The translations under genes and the position numbers were made by a program. A stretch of 64,000 nucleotides of DNA, taken from contig NZ_PGFZ01000007.1 in assembly GCF_002923755.1 (NCBI RefSeq), positions 184,246 to 248,245 of the forward strand. The letters run 5' to 3'. Positions 42,551-51,129 of this stretch are shown here, one piece after another (position 1 is the first letter of the stretch; every line of letters begins with the position of its first letter). This stretch comes from Methylovulum psychrotolerans (GTDB lineage: Bacteria; Pseudomonadota; Gammaproteobacteria; Methylococcales; Methylomonadaceae). Under the pieces are notes generated by a model. That model was not told the origin of the DNA. It saw only the letters and a list, made by a program, of their open reading frames with translations, and did no database searches.

Positions 42551-42854
42551 ATGCATATCATTATCCCGCACTCCAATCAAAATTTTCAGTGCAATGCATC
42601 CCGATGCTGAAAAGCCCCTTAATACTTGGTATCACTTAGTCAGTAAAAATGAATTCGCCAATTTCAACGAATCAAAAGCCATTTTTCCGAGTGCGGATGC
42701 GGTTAAAAATAAAAACGGTGACAGTTTGACTGTTTTTAATATCCACGGCAACAATGTCCGTTTAATCGCCGCCATCTACTACAACCGGAAAACATTATTT
42801 GTCAGGCATATACTGACTCATGCCGAGTACGACAAAGGCAAATGGAAACTATAA
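42551..42854 (+). pseudogene. higB: HigB-type toxin, frameshifted near the N-terminus
   Basis: The body from 42594 on (MHPDAEKPLNTWYHLVSKNEF ... GNNVRLIAAIYYNRKTLFVRHILTHAEYDKGKWKL) is a HigB/RelE-like mRNA interferase. The expected N-terminus (MHIISRTPIKIFSA) is encoded just upstream from ATG 42551 but one base out of frame; removing one A in CATTATCCC restores it. So there is a single-base insertion, or a sequencing error. Translation from the internal ATG 42594 would make an 86-residue protein lacking the first strand. HigA follows 18 bases downstream. Confidence 0.7.
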
Positions 42855-42872
42855 CACTATAAGGTGTCTGTT

Positions 42873-43460
42873 ATGAATAGCAATTTACAAGCCATGATGA
42901 CAAGCTGGCAACCTCTTGCGCCGTTAGTTTCGGTGCCTTACACGGAAACGCAATACCAAGAGCGTATTGCCTTGCTTAATGAGTTAATCGACGAAGTTGG
43001 CGAAAATGAAGACCATCCCTTGGCAACTTTATTGGATATAGTGGGGATGGCGGTCGCCAATTACGAGCAGGCCCATTATCCGATTCCTGCCGCACCGCCA
43101 CAAGACGTTTTGGCTTATTTGATGGCGGAGCATCAGTTAAAGCAAAGTGATTTGCCGGAAATGGGTAGCCAAGGCGTGGTGTCGGAAATTTTGCGCGGTA
43201 AGCGGCAACTGAATGTCCGGCAAATCCAAGCCCTGAGCCAGCGTTTTAGGGTCTCGGCTGAGGTGTTTTTAGCGGTTAGGGCAGGGATAGTGCTTTTCTG
43301 GTGCGAAAGCGCTATCCCTTTAAACGTGGCGGTTGGTTTAAGCAATCGCCAAGGCCTGTTCAGGGAACTGCATGGTCATGCAGTGCAGGCTGCCGTATTG
43401 ATGCACCAAGGGGCGGCATGGGGTGGCGATGATGGTGTGGTCGGGGAAGCAGGCACTTAA
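42873..43460 (+). CDS. higA: HigA-type antitoxin with abnormal C-terminal extension
   Basis: An XRE-type antitoxin. Residues 1 to about 125 match HigA: an acidic helical N-terminus (YQERIALLNELIDEVGENEDHPLATLLDIVG) and a C-terminal helix-turn-helix (LMAEHQLKQSDLPEMGSQGVVSEILRGKRQLNVRQIQALSQRFRVSAEVFL). Normal HigA ends near there. Here the frame continues about 60 residues, the last 41 being antisense to the 3' end of the convergent agmatine deiminase gene, so the natural stop was lost. Start chosen at ATG 42873 (AAGG eight bases upstream) rather than the GTG at 42864. The unusual tail may affect stability. Confidence 0.75.
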   Translation: MNSNLQAMMTSWQPLAPLVSVPYTETQYQERIALLNELIDEVGENEDHPLATLLDIVGMAVANYEQAHYPIPAAPPQDVLAYLMAEHQLKQSDLPEMGSQGVVSEILRGKRQLNVRQIQALSQRFRVSAEVFLAVRAGIVLFWCESAIPLNVAVGLSNRQGLFRELHGHAVQAAVLMHQGAAWGGDDGVVGEAGT

Positions 43461-44363
43461 GCGTTGTAGGGCGACGGCATCGTTGGGGTCGTCGTAGACG
43501 GGTACCATGACCGCGCCGTTGATGATGAGGAAGTTGGCGTAGTTGGCGGGCAGTTGTTGGCCTTCTTCGTCATAAATCGCTTGCGGCATCGGCAGCGGGA
43601 TGAGCTGGTAAGGCTGTCCGGTTGCTGTGCGGAAGGCTTGCAGTTGCCCTTCCATATTTTTCAGGCTGGCATAATGCGGGTCGGCGGCATCGTCGCAGCT
43701 GGTGTAGGCGATGGTGTCGGCGGTGCAAAAGCGTGCCAGGGTGTCGATATGCGCGTCGGTATCGTCGCCGGACAGGTTGGGCTGGTCTACCCATAAAATC
43801 CGTTCCGCACCGAATTGCGCTTGCAATTGCCGTTCTATGTCTTGTTGGCTGAGGCTGGGGTTACGGTTGGGGTTTAACAGGCATTGGCGGGTGGTCATGA
43901 TCGTGCCGCAACCGTCGCTCTCGACACTGCCGCCTTCTAATACGAAGCTAACGTCCTGATGGGGGGCGGCTTGAAACAGCGGGTGGTTTAATAGGGTGTG
44001 GTTGAGGGCATTGTCGGCATCGTGCGGGTATTTTTCGCCCCAGCCGTTAAAGGTGAAGTTGAGCAAAGTGGCTTGGCCGTCGTGTTCGGCGGTTAAAAAA
44101 GCGCTGTCGCGCACCCAAATGTCGTTGGTGCGGGCGTGGTGGAAGCGGATGTTATGGGTGTCGGCCAGCAAGCTTTCGATGTGCTGTTGGTGGACGCTAT
44201 CCCGGCACACAATGATCAGGGTTTGGTAACGGCTGATGGTGTTGGCGATAAAGGAATAGGAATGTTCGACGGTCGCTAAGCGGTTGCTGAAATCGCCGGT
44301 TTCATGAGGCCAGGCGATTAAGACGGCGGATTGTTTTTCCCATTCGGCAGGAAAGCGTTTCAT
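43338..44363 (-). CDS. aguA: Agmatine deiminase (peptidylarginine-deiminase family)
   Basis: Hydrolyses agmatine to N-carbamoylputrescine and ammonia on the route from arginine to putrescine, 341 residues. Family landmarks: PAEWEKQSAVLIAWPHE, RTNDIWVRDSAFL, FVLEGGSVESDGCGTIMTTRQCLLNPNRNP, the DDTDAHIDTLARF block with catalytic Asp/His, and catalytic Cys in GSLHCMTMQ near the C-terminus (about 328). The last 123 bases overlap the antisense extension of higA. No aguB neighbour is present. Confidence 0.92.
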   Translation of the reverse strand: MKRFPAEWEKQSAVLIAWPHETGDFSNRLATVEHSYSFIANTISRYQTLIIVCRDSVHQQHIESLLADTHNIRFHHARTNDIWVRDSAFLTAEHDGQATLLNFTFNGWGEKYPHDADNALNHTLLNHPLFQAAPHQDVSFVLEGGSVESDGCGTIMTTRQCLLNPNRNPSLSQQDIERQLQAQFGAERILWVDQPNLSGDDTDAHIDTLARFCTADTIAYTSCDDAADPHYASLKNMEGQLQAFRTATGQPYQLIPLPMPQAIYDEEGQQLPANYANFLIINGAVMVPVYDDPNDAVALQRLSACFPDHTIIATPCRPLVHQYGSLHCMTMQFPEQALAIA

Positions 44364-44430
44364 TGATGATCCTTATAAGTTAGGTGGGTGAGGCCCGTTT
44401 TGGGGCGTTTGCTAGGAATTTTGGCTAAAC

Positions 44431-46110
44431 TCAGCCCGTTACTGCCGCTTGTTGGAGCATTTCTTCGGCATGGGCGAGGGTGTTGGCGGTGATGTTAACT
44501 CCGCCGAGCATTCTGGCGACTTCGTGGACGCGTTCGCTATTGTCTAATAGTCTGACGGTGGACGCGGTAATATCAGTCTGGTTGGTTTTGGCGACGAATA
44601 GGTGGAAGTGTGCTTGGGAGGCGACTTGCGGCAAGTGGGTGACGCACAGCACTTGGCGGTTATGGCTGAGGCGGCGCAGTTTTTGGCCGACGATTTCGGC
44701 GATACCGCCGCCGATGCCGGCGTCGACTTCGTCAAAAATCATAGTCGGCGTAGTTTTATCATTAGCCGTAGTCACTTGGATGGCCAGGCTGATACGCGAC
44801 AATTCGCCGCCGGAAGCGACTTTGCTGAGGGCTTTGGGCGGCAGGCCGGGATTGGAGGCGACCAGAAACTCGATTTTGTCGTTGCCGTTGAGTTTGGGTG
44901 TGCTGTTAGCCTGTGGATTGACGGCGACCAAAAACTCGCCTTGGGGCATACCGAGTTCTTTGATAACGGCGGAAATGTGCGTTTGCAGTTGGCTGCCGCC
45001 TTGTTGGCGGCGTTCGGACAATTGCGCGGCCAACGCTTGGTAGCGGGCGGACAGTTGCCCGGTTTGCAGGGTCAGCGCTTCGATGCGTTCGCTGCTATGG
45101 GTCAGCCTGTCCAGTTCTTGCTCCAGTTTGGTGAGTTGGGCGGGCAGTTCATCGGCGGGGATATGGTGTTTGCGGCTGAGCTGGTGGATGACGCCGAGCT
45201 GGCTTTCTATGGCGTTCAGGCGTAGCGGGTCGGCTTCTTGCGCCTCTAAAAACCGCCGCAATTGTAGGGCGGCTTCTTCGGTCTGGATTTTCGCTTCCGC
45301 TAATAGGTTGCTGATTTCGGTTAATTCGGGGGCGTAGCGGGCGATATGGCCCAGTTCCGACAGGCTATGCCCAAGCAGGGCAATGACTGCCAGTTGGTCG
45401 TTTTCGTACAGGCTATCGACCACGCTTTGCCCGGTGCTGAGGATTTCCCCCAGGTTGGCGAGTTTTTCATGCTCTTCGTTGATGGCGGCGTAACTGAAGT
45501 TAGCCATGTCCAGCTCTTGCAACTCGGCGATTTGGTAAACCAGCAAGGCTTCGCGCTCGGTTTGGTCGGCGGCGGCTTTTTGTAAGGCCAGCAGTTCTTT
45601 GTTGGCCTGTTGCCACTGCTTAAAGCAGGTGTTCAGCTCATCCAAGAGCGGTTGGTTTTTCGCGTACACATCTAACAGGCGGCGCTGTTCGTCGCTGTTG
45701 AGCAAGGTCAGGTGGGCGTGCTGGCCGTGGATTTCCACGAGCTTTTCGCTGAGTTCCTGCAAGGCCTGTAAGGTGGCCGGGCGGTTGTTGATATAGGCTT
45801 TAGAGCGCCCGTCATGGTTAATGACGCGCCTGACCAAGCATTGCAGGCCGTTATCTAGATCCTGCTCTTGTAACCATTGCTGGGCCAGCGGCGCGTCGCT
45901 TAAATCAAATTCCAGGTTGATTTCGGCGCGTTTGCAATCGGGGCGGACGTAGCCGGCATCGGCCCTGTCCCCTAAAGCCAAGCCTAAGGCGGTCAATAAA
46001 ATAGATTTGCCCGCGCCGGTTTCGCCTGTCAGTACCGACATGCCTTTATCCAGATCCAGGTCGAGCATTTTGACGACCGCGAGGTCGATAATGGTAAGGT
46101 TTACTAACAT
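44431..46110 (-). CDS. recN: DNA repair protein RecN
   Basis: SMC-like ATPase of double-strand-break repair, 559 residues. Walker A GETGAGKS (about 30-37), central coiled coil, signature VASGGELSRISLAIQ, Walker B TPTMIFDEVDAGIGGGIAEIVG and H-loop CVTHLPQVASQAHFH. It overlaps the end of nadK by seven bases, a common nadK-recN arrangement in gammaproteobacteria. SOS control is typical for recN, but I found no clear LexA box because the gene lies inside an operon. Confidence 0.96.
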   Translation of the reverse strand: MLVNLTIIDLAVVKMLDLDLDKGMSVLTGETGAGKSILLTALGLALGDRADAGYVRPDCKRAEINLEFDLSDAPLAQQWLQEQDLDNGLQCLVRRVINHDGRSKAYINNRPATLQALQELSEKLVEIHGQHAHLTLLNSDEQRRLLDVYAKNQPLLDELNTCFKQWQQANKELLALQKAAADQTEREALLVYQIAELQELDMANFSYAAINEEHEKLANLGEILSTGQSVVDSLYENDQLAVIALLGHSLSELGHIARYAPELTEISNLLAEAKIQTEEAALQLRRFLEAQEADPLRLNAIESQLGVIHQLSRKHHIPADELPAQLTKLEQELDRLTHSSERIEALTLQTGQLSARYQALAAQLSERRQQGGSQLQTHISAVIKELGMPQGEFLVAVNPQANSTPKLNGNDKIEFLVASNPGLPPKALSKVASGGELSRISLAIQVTTANDKTTPTMIFDEVDAGIGGGIAEIVGQKLRRLSHNRQVLCVTHLPQVASQAHFHLFVAKTNQTDITASTVRLLDNSERVHEVARMLGGVNITANTLAHAEEMLQQAAVTG

Positions 46111-47000
46111 GGCGGGGATGTGTGGTAGCCACTGCTCCAGTTTAATTTGTTTCTGAGGATGTAGAAGTAGTCGTGACCTTCTGGGTGTAAGATTCTAATC
46201 GGTTTAGGTTCCTGTTTTATTAAAATCTTGTCACTGATGAAAACTTTAGGTATCTCAATGTGGTCGCAGGTCACTAAGGCATTGATTTGCTTGGTTTGGC
46301 AAAAGCTGATTTCAATCTCCGAACTGGCGGCAATGACGATAGGGCGGTTGGATAAGGTATGCGGGTTTAACGGCACCAGTACCAGTGCGTTGAGTGACGG
46401 CGACAAAATCGGTCCGCCCGCCGACAGGGAGTAGGCGGTGGAGCCGGTCGGCGTGGAAATGATCAGGCCGTCAGAACGCTGTGAGTTTAGAAACACACCG
46501 TCAATTTTGGTGATGATTTCAATCATGCTGGGCGTGACCCAGCGATGTATGACCACTTCATTGACGGCGGTTTCTTCATGGATGATGTGCCCGTCGCGGA
46601 TAATTTTGGTGCGCAATAGATAGCGTTTTTCTTCGGTGTAATGGCCTTGCAGGATGTCTTGCAGGCGACCCGGCAATTCGTTGGGGGAAATGTCCACCAA
46701 AAAGCCCAGCCGCCCCAGATTGATGCCGATAATCGGGATGTTGTACGCCACCACCGCCCGCGCCGCCGCCAAAAAAGTGCCGTCACCGCCAACCGCAATC
46801 ACCAAGTCGCAATACAGGCCGATGGTCTCAATCGGACAGGACTGTACATCGCTATCGTTGATAAAGCCTGCACTATCCTGGGCAATCATCACCGTGTAGT
46901 GGGCGGCCTTCAGATAGTCATAAAGCAAGGTCAGCGTCGCGCCAATGCGCGGGTCGCTGGGCTTGCCGATAATGCCAATACTCTTGAAAGGAATCTGCAT
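46104..47000 (-). CDS. nadK: NAD kinase
   Basis: Phosphorylates NAD+ to NADP+, 298 residues from the ATG at 47000 (MQIPFKSIGIIGKPSDPRIG). The GGDGTFLAAAR motif with catalytic Asp lies at about 71-81, GRLGFL(V)DI follows, then the NE-type block NEVVIHRWVT, and the GSTAYSLSAGGPIL motif. The open frame extends four codons to a TTG with no ribosome site. It overlaps recN, so the two are co-transcribed. Confidence 0.95.
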   Translation of the reverse strand: MQIPFKSIGIIGKPSDPRIGATLTLLYDYLKAAHYTVMIAQDSAGFINDSDVQSCPIETIGLYCDLVIAVGGDGTFLAAARAVVAYNIPIIGINLGRLGFLVDISPNELPGRLQDILQGHYTEEKRYLLRTKIIRDGHIIHEETAVNEVVIHRWVTPSMIEIITKIDGVFLNSQRSDGLIISTPTGSTAYSLSAGGPILSPSLNALVLVPLNPHTLSNRPIVIAASSEIEISFCQTKQINALVTCDHIEIPKVFISDKILIKQEPKPIRILHPEGHDYFYILRNKLNWSSGYHTSPPC

Positions 47001-47085
47001 ACAAAGTAACAAGGGTTAAAAAGGCTGATTATACAGAAAACTTAGGCGGTAGGGTTTTATCGTGCCGGAAACGGCCTTAAATGGC

Positions 47086-47856
47086 TTAGGGATAATCATA
47101 ATCCATAAGCAACGGCGCGTGGTCGGAAAAGCGTTGGTCTTTGTAGATGCTGGCGGCTTGCACCTTGTCTTTTAAGGAGCCGCTGACGATTTGGTAGTCA
47201 ATGCGCCAACCGACATTCTTTGCCCAGGCTTGGCCGCGGTTAGACCACCAAGTATATTGTTCCGCTTCGGGGTTGACCAAGCGGAACGCGTCCCACCATT
47301 GCCCGTCGGCGAAGAGCTGGCTGAGCCAGGCACGTTCTTTGGGCAGGAAGCCGGAGTTTTTGACATTGCCGCGCCAGTTTTTCAGGTCAATTTCTTTATG
47401 GGCGATGTTCCAGTCGCCGCAGATGATGAGGTCGCGGCCTTCCTGGATGCGGGCTTGCAGGTAAGGGGCGAAGCGTTCCATAACGTTAAATTTGACCGCT
47501 TGGCGCTCTTCGCTGGAGGAACCTGAGGGCAAATACAGGGAGATGACGCTGAGCTTGCCGAATTGGGCTTCGATAAAACGGCCTTCGCGGTCAAAATCCG
47601 CCCAACCGATGCCGCTGATGACCTTGTCGGGGGCTTTTTTGCAGTACAGGGCAACGCCGCTGTAGCCTTTTTTTTCGGCATCGTGGTAGAAGCAGTGATA
47701 GTTTGCCGGGTGGAAAGGGTCGGCGGGGAGTTGGTGCAATTGGGCTTTAGTTTCTTGGATACAGACCACATCAGCGTCTTGTTGCTGCATCCAAGCAAAG
47801 AAGCCTTTGCGTTCGGCTGAGCGGATGCCGTTAGTATTTAAGGTGATGATGCGCAT
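47086..47856 (-). CDS. xthA: Exodeoxyribonuclease III
   Basis: AP endonuclease and 3'-5' exonuclease of base excision repair, 256 residues. The EEP-fold residues are visible: MRIITLNTNGIRSAERKGF (Asn), CIQETKAQ (Glu), SLYLPSG, ICGDWNIAHKEIDL (Asp/Asn), GWRIDYQIVS and the C-terminal FSDHAPLLMDY (Asp-His). It is transcribed towards nadK, with no overlap, and diverges from rpmE. Confidence 0.96.
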   Translation of the reverse strand: MRIITLNTNGIRSAERKGFFAWMQQQDADVVCIQETKAQLHQLPADPFHPANYHCFYHDAEKKGYSGVALYCKKAPDKVISGIGWADFDREGRFIEAQFGKLSVISLYLPSGSSSEERQAVKFNVMERFAPYLQARIQEGRDLIICGDWNIAHKEIDLKNWRGNVKNSGFLPKERAWLSQLFADGQWWDAFRLVNPEAEQYTWWSNRGQAWAKNVGWRIDYQIVSGSLKDKVQAASIYKDQRFSDHAPLLMDYDYP

Positions 47857-47952
47857 AATGTTATTTGTAGGTTGCGGTTTCTGCCATAAAACCGTATTAT
47901 AGATGGTTCTTTAATAAGTATGTAGCCCGTTTGCGGGTAATGTGAAAGTGAT

Positions 47953-48153
47953 ATGAAACCAGATATTCATCCAAACTATAAACAAATTACCGTAACTTGC
48001 GGTTGTGGTAATTCTTTTGTCACTGGCTCGGTAATAGCAAAAGACCTGCAAATTGAGGTTTGCTCATCATGCCATCCTTTTTATACAGGTAAACAGCGTG
48101 TGGTTGATACCGCAGGCCGCGTCGATAAGTTCCGCAAAAAATACGGCAAATAA
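47953..48153 (+). CDS. rpmE: 50S ribosomal protein L31
   Basis: A 66-residue L31 of the zinc-binding (C+) type: CGCGNSF with Cys16/Cys18 and [13 protein letters not shown] with Cys37/Cys40. [10 protein letters not shown] is the standard N-terminus and [14 protein letters not shown] the standard C-terminus. It diverges from xthA. Followed by a strong bidirectional terminator. Confidence 0.98.
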   Translation: MKPDIHPNYKQITVTCGCGNSFVTGSVIAKDLQIEVCSSCHPFYTGKQRVVDTAGRVDKFRKKYGK

Positions 48154-48215
48154 ACCCGCCGTGTATTCTGGCGGGAAGCTGTTCCGCCGGAAACCGCCCC
48201 ATGACAGACACGAAC

Positions 48216-48265
48216 AAAAAAAGCCCGCCAACCCGCCGCTTGCGAACGGGGTGGCGGGCTTTTTT
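48216..48265. terminator. Bidirectional Rho-independent terminator
   Basis: AAGCCCGCCA (48221-48230) pairs with TGGCGGGCTT (48252-48261), with an inner CCCG/CGGG pairing, A-run before and T6 after. It serves rpmE (plus) and the cupredoxin gene (minus). Confidence 0.9.
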
Positions 48266-48282
48266 GTGGGTGCGGGTTTGGG

Positions 48283-48948
48283 TTATTTTAGCTTTAGGAT
48301 AAAAAACGGCACGGCGATGCCCGCTAAGGCGCACAGTAGCAGGATACCGACATTGGTGCGCGTCCAGTCCACGGGGTAGCTGTCGGCTTTAACGGCGGCG
48401 CTGATGCCGGGGATGCTGGGCAAGTCGCCGTCGCCGCCGTCCACTTTCAGTTGTGCTTTCATGCCTTTTTCCGCATGTTGTGGCAGTTCGCAATGCACCA
48501 GATAGGTTTTTTTCTGGCTGGGCATAATCAGCGAGGCTTTCAACTCGCCCGCGCCGTTGAGTTCCAGGTGGAACATGCCTTCGGGGTATAAGTAGCCGGG
48601 CAGGCCGTGGATCATCAGTTGGTGGCGGATTTGGTCGTCATTAATGAAGGTGATGTTGATTTTCGCACAAGGCTTGACATGCCATTCCTGTTGGTCGAAA
48701 GCGAACATTTTGCCGTTGAAGCGGGTGGCGTGTTGTTGTCCGGCATGGATGGTGATGTCGACGGTTTCCGATAGCTTTTGGCAGTCACGCGGCAAGGTGT
48801 CGGGGTTGTCGTTCATGATCATGCCTTTTTCGTCCATCACCATGCCGGCATGGTGGTGCATGGCGGCAGGGGCCGGATGGGTGGCTAACAGCAACAGGCT
48901 TAAGATAAGGGCGGTTTTCATCGTTTTGGGGGGCGTTAAGTCAGTCAT
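48283..48948 (-). CDS. Membrane-anchored cupredoxin-like protein
   Basis: A 221-residue exported protein. The signal peptide is LILSLLLLATHPAPAA. A Met/His-rich mature N-terminus (MHHHAGMVMDEKGMIM) may bind copper. A cupredoxin domain follows, with ligands His in DDQIRHQLMIHGL and the Cys-His-Met set in LVHCELPQHAEKGM, and a C-terminal transmembrane helix (TNVGILLLCALAGIAVPFFIL) ends the protein. It lies 18 bases after the multicopper oxidase gene, so it is probably its electron partner. The start could also be 48921 (MKTALIL), which gives the same mature protein. Confidence 0.8.
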   Translation of the reverse strand: MTDLTPPKTMKTALILSLLLLATHPAPAAMHHHAGMVMDEKGMIMNDNPDTLPRDCQKLSETVDITIHAGQQHATRFNGKMFAFDQQEWHVKPCAKINITFINDDQIRHQLMIHGLPGYLYPEGMFHLELNGAGELKASLIMPSQKKTYLVHCELPQHAEKGMKAQLKVDGGDGDLPSIPGISAAVKADSYPVDWTRTNVGILLLCALAGIAVPFFILKLK

Positions 48949-48966
48949 TGTGGGTGTGTTCCAGGC

Positions 48967-50610
48967 TTATTTGCGTTTGATGGCAAACACCAGCACCAGG
49001 CCGACCAACAGGCCGGCGGCTAAGCCAAAGGCGATGATTTGCCAGTAGGGCGGGGCGATCAGTCCGGCATCACCGAGCAGGTGTTTAAAGTCGCCTTGGT
49101 TCCAAGGGGCTTGTTTTTTGGCGTAGTAATCTTTGCTGAACACTTCGCCGAGCATTTCGTCGTGCATTTTCGGCATCCCTTGTTCGTCGACCAATTGCTT
49201 ATAAGCCAGCAGCGCCATATTGCCGCCCGGTTCCATGCCGTCGCTGGTCGTGCCAGTCGGGACGTGGTCATGAAACATCCATAAGCCGGGGCCGTAGCTG
49301 TTCACGCCGTTATTTTGGGTCAGCAATTTCAGGTCGATGCGTTGCGCGGGGGCAATGTCGAACACGTCGCGGGTCAGGCGCAGGCCTTCGGGTTGGTCGA
49401 CCCCGTCGTAGGCGGTAATGGTGGCTTTATGGCCGTGGAAATGGATGGCGACGGCGGTGCGTTGGGTGTTGGCAATGCGCAGTTTAATGGCTTCGTTATC
49501 GCCGACATTAATGATGCTGTCACGCAGGGTGTAGGGAAAGGAATGCCCGTTGAGCATGAAGTAGTTCTCAAATGACTCGGTCATATTGTAGTCGCGGCTC
49601 ATGCGCTGGGCGATCAGGCGCGGGTCGCTGGCATTTTGGATGATTTGCGCGAGTTTTTTGTCGATGGACTGGTAAAGCAGGTCATATTCTTGGCTGTAAT
49701 CGGCTTTGACGGCCACGGACGGGTGGCGGACTTGCCCGGCGCCAACGTTAAAGGTTTGTACCCAGTTATTGGGGCGGTTTTCTTCGACAACAAACATGCC
49801 GTTCAGACCCATCATAAAGTGTTGGGCGGTTTGGACATGGCAATGGTAGAGCATCGTACCTGCGTGGCGGGGTTGGATTTCGTAGGTGTGGCTTTTGCCG
49901 GGGAAAACCGGATGCTCTTCAACGCCGTCGTTGTCTTCGCCCGCTGCGTTATGCCACGCATGGTCAACGCCATGCAGGTGGATGGTGTGCGGCAGGTAAT
50001 GGGTGTTTTCTAAGGTGATGTAGACTTTATCGCCTTGCTCGACACGGATGGTCGGCGAGGGGGCTCGCAGCAGGCGGTTGGCGACTTGGGACTGGAAGTT
50101 TTTCACCGCCATGCCGCGTGATTTGGGCGCGTACACCCATAAGCCGGGTTGGATGCCGGGGGCGATAGGATAGGTGTCAATTAAAAATTCGCCGTCTGGG
50201 CTAGCGCCGTTCAACTCCACCACTTCCAGTTTGATATGGATAATGTCGGGGTCGCCGTCTTGGTCGGTATCTTCGCCCATAATCAGCGCATCTTGCGCCA
50301 GATCGGTCTGCATTAACGTCCCCATGGAGATATTGTTGGTGCCTTTGACGGAGGCGGCGACTTCGTAGGGGTTATCGGGTTCGCAGGCGGGGGCGGGGGC
50401 TATCTCTACGCCTTCAATGGTTTGGGCCTCGCGCCATTCGGGATGCTCGTTGGAGCAGGGCTTTTCGACACTGCTGGTCTCTTCCGAACGGTTGTAAACC
50501 GTTGCGGGCGGAATAACCCCGGCGGTTTGTTGGGTTTGCGGCACCAACAGCACAATGGCGGTTATCAATAAGGCAAATAAGACAAATAAAGCAAGGTGTT
50601 TTTTAGTCAT
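48967..50610 (-). CDS. Membrane-anchored multicopper oxidase
   Basis: A 547-residue multicopper oxidase with an N-terminal membrane anchor (LALFVLFALLITAIVLLVP) and a C-terminal helix (IIAFGLAAGLLVGLVLVFAIKRK). Copper motifs: TIHLHGVDHAWH, MLYHCHVQTAQHFMMG, VAIHFHGHKA and LWMFHDHVP, which together provide type 1-like and trinuclear-type His/Cys ligands. The C-terminal motif is shorter than the canonical HCHxxxHxxxxM/L, so the exact redox chemistry (oxidase or nitrite-reductase-like) is unsettled. It is transcribed with the cupredoxin-like gene. Copper oxidation or periplasmic electron transfer is inferred. Confidence 0.85.
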   Translation of the reverse strand: MTKKHLALFVLFALLITAIVLLVPQTQQTAGVIPPATVYNRSEETSSVEKPCSNEHPEWREAQTIEGVEIAPAPACEPDNPYEVAASVKGTNNISMGTLMQTDLAQDALIMGEDTDQDGDPDIIHIKLEVVELNGASPDGEFLIDTYPIAPGIQPGLWVYAPKSRGMAVKNFQSQVANRLLRAPSPTIRVEQGDKVYITLENTHYLPHTIHLHGVDHAWHNAAGEDNDGVEEHPVFPGKSHTYEIQPRHAGTMLYHCHVQTAQHFMMGLNGMFVVEENRPNNWVQTFNVGAGQVRHPSVAVKADYSQEYDLLYQSIDKKLAQIIQNASDPRLIAQRMSRDYNMTESFENYFMLNGHSFPYTLRDSIINVGDNEAIKLRIANTQRTAVAIHFHGHKATITAYDGVDQPEGLRLTRDVFDIAPAQRIDLKLLTQNNGVNSYGPGLWMFHDHVPTGTTSDGMEPGGNMALLAYKQLVDEQGMPKMHDEMLGEVFSKDYYAKKQAPWNQGDFKHLLGDAGLIAPPYWQIIAFGLAAGLLVGLVLVFAIKRK

Positions 50611-50923
50611 AACGTAACGTTGGCTAAAGAAAGGTAAGTGCGGGAAGGGCGTTCATGGGCAATGGGTTGGGTGTGCCGCCGTTACGCCTTTATCCCCCTA
50701 TGATACACCAGTTACACGGGTAAGCCGTAAGGGCTGTTGGTAATGCGGCGTAATTGCTTGGGCGGCCAGTGCCGCCTTGGCGTTTTTCCGTCAGTTTGTC
50801 TGGGTGGGTTTTTTGAGGGTCGGGTATATGGAATCATCTTGTTTAGATAAGGGTTTTGCCGGCTTGCAGGAAGGTTTATGGAAGCGGCTAGCCTTAGGCT
50901 GCGCAGAAATTTGCCGATAGTGC
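50611..50923. other. Intergenic region between the copper oxidase and ffs
   Basis: About 310 bases with no gene. It includes a hairpin GGCGGC-cagt-GCCGCC (50761-50776) followed by a T-rich tract. It should contain the minus-strand promoter of the copper oxidase operon; no clear CueR- or CopY-type operator was recognised. Confidence 0.5.
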
Positions 50924-50952
50924 TTGTGTTTCGGTTAAAGCTGACGCATAAT
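50924..50952 (+). promoter_or_regulatory. Predicted sigma-70 promoter of ffs
   Basis: TTGTGT (50924-50929), 17-base spacer, CATAAT (50947-50952). This fits a housekeeping promoter about 40 bases upstream of mature 4.5S RNA, consistent with a processed 5' leader. Confidence 0.5.
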
Positions 50953-50990
50953 AGCCAGCCTTAAGCCGATAAGGCTCAAGCATTATGGTT

Positions 50991-51092
50991 GTCGTGCCGG
51001 TCCTCCCGCAACGATACGCTGTGAACCCCGCCAGGTCCGGAAGGGAGCAACGGTAACAGCAGATTCGTGTGCCGGGATGTGGCTGGTACGAC
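50991..51092 (+). ncRNA. ffs: 4.5S signal recognition particle RNA
   Basis: The ends pair as GTCGTGCCGG with CTGGTACGAC. The apical part contains the SRP domain IV signature: CCGCCAGGTCCGGAAGGGAGCA followed by ACGGTAACAGCAG, including the GGAA-type tetraloop and the symmetric and asymmetric internal loops. About 102 nt, as in other gammaproteobacteria. It lies directly upstream of dnaX, a conserved order. (Signature split for length: CCGCCAGGTCCGGAAGG, then GAGCAACGG.). Confidence 0.95.
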
Positions 51093-51129
51093 TTCCGCCC
51101 AATCCAGCCTAATCAATTTCGAGCCTGCA

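Noticed and set aside
42397-42639. 80-residue plus-strand frame before higB
   Set aside because: It overlaps the real HigB coding region in another frame and has no recognisable domain.
44602-45225. 207-residue open frame antisense to recN
   Set aside because: recN is conserved over this whole stretch; the antisense product has no plausible fold or ribosome site.
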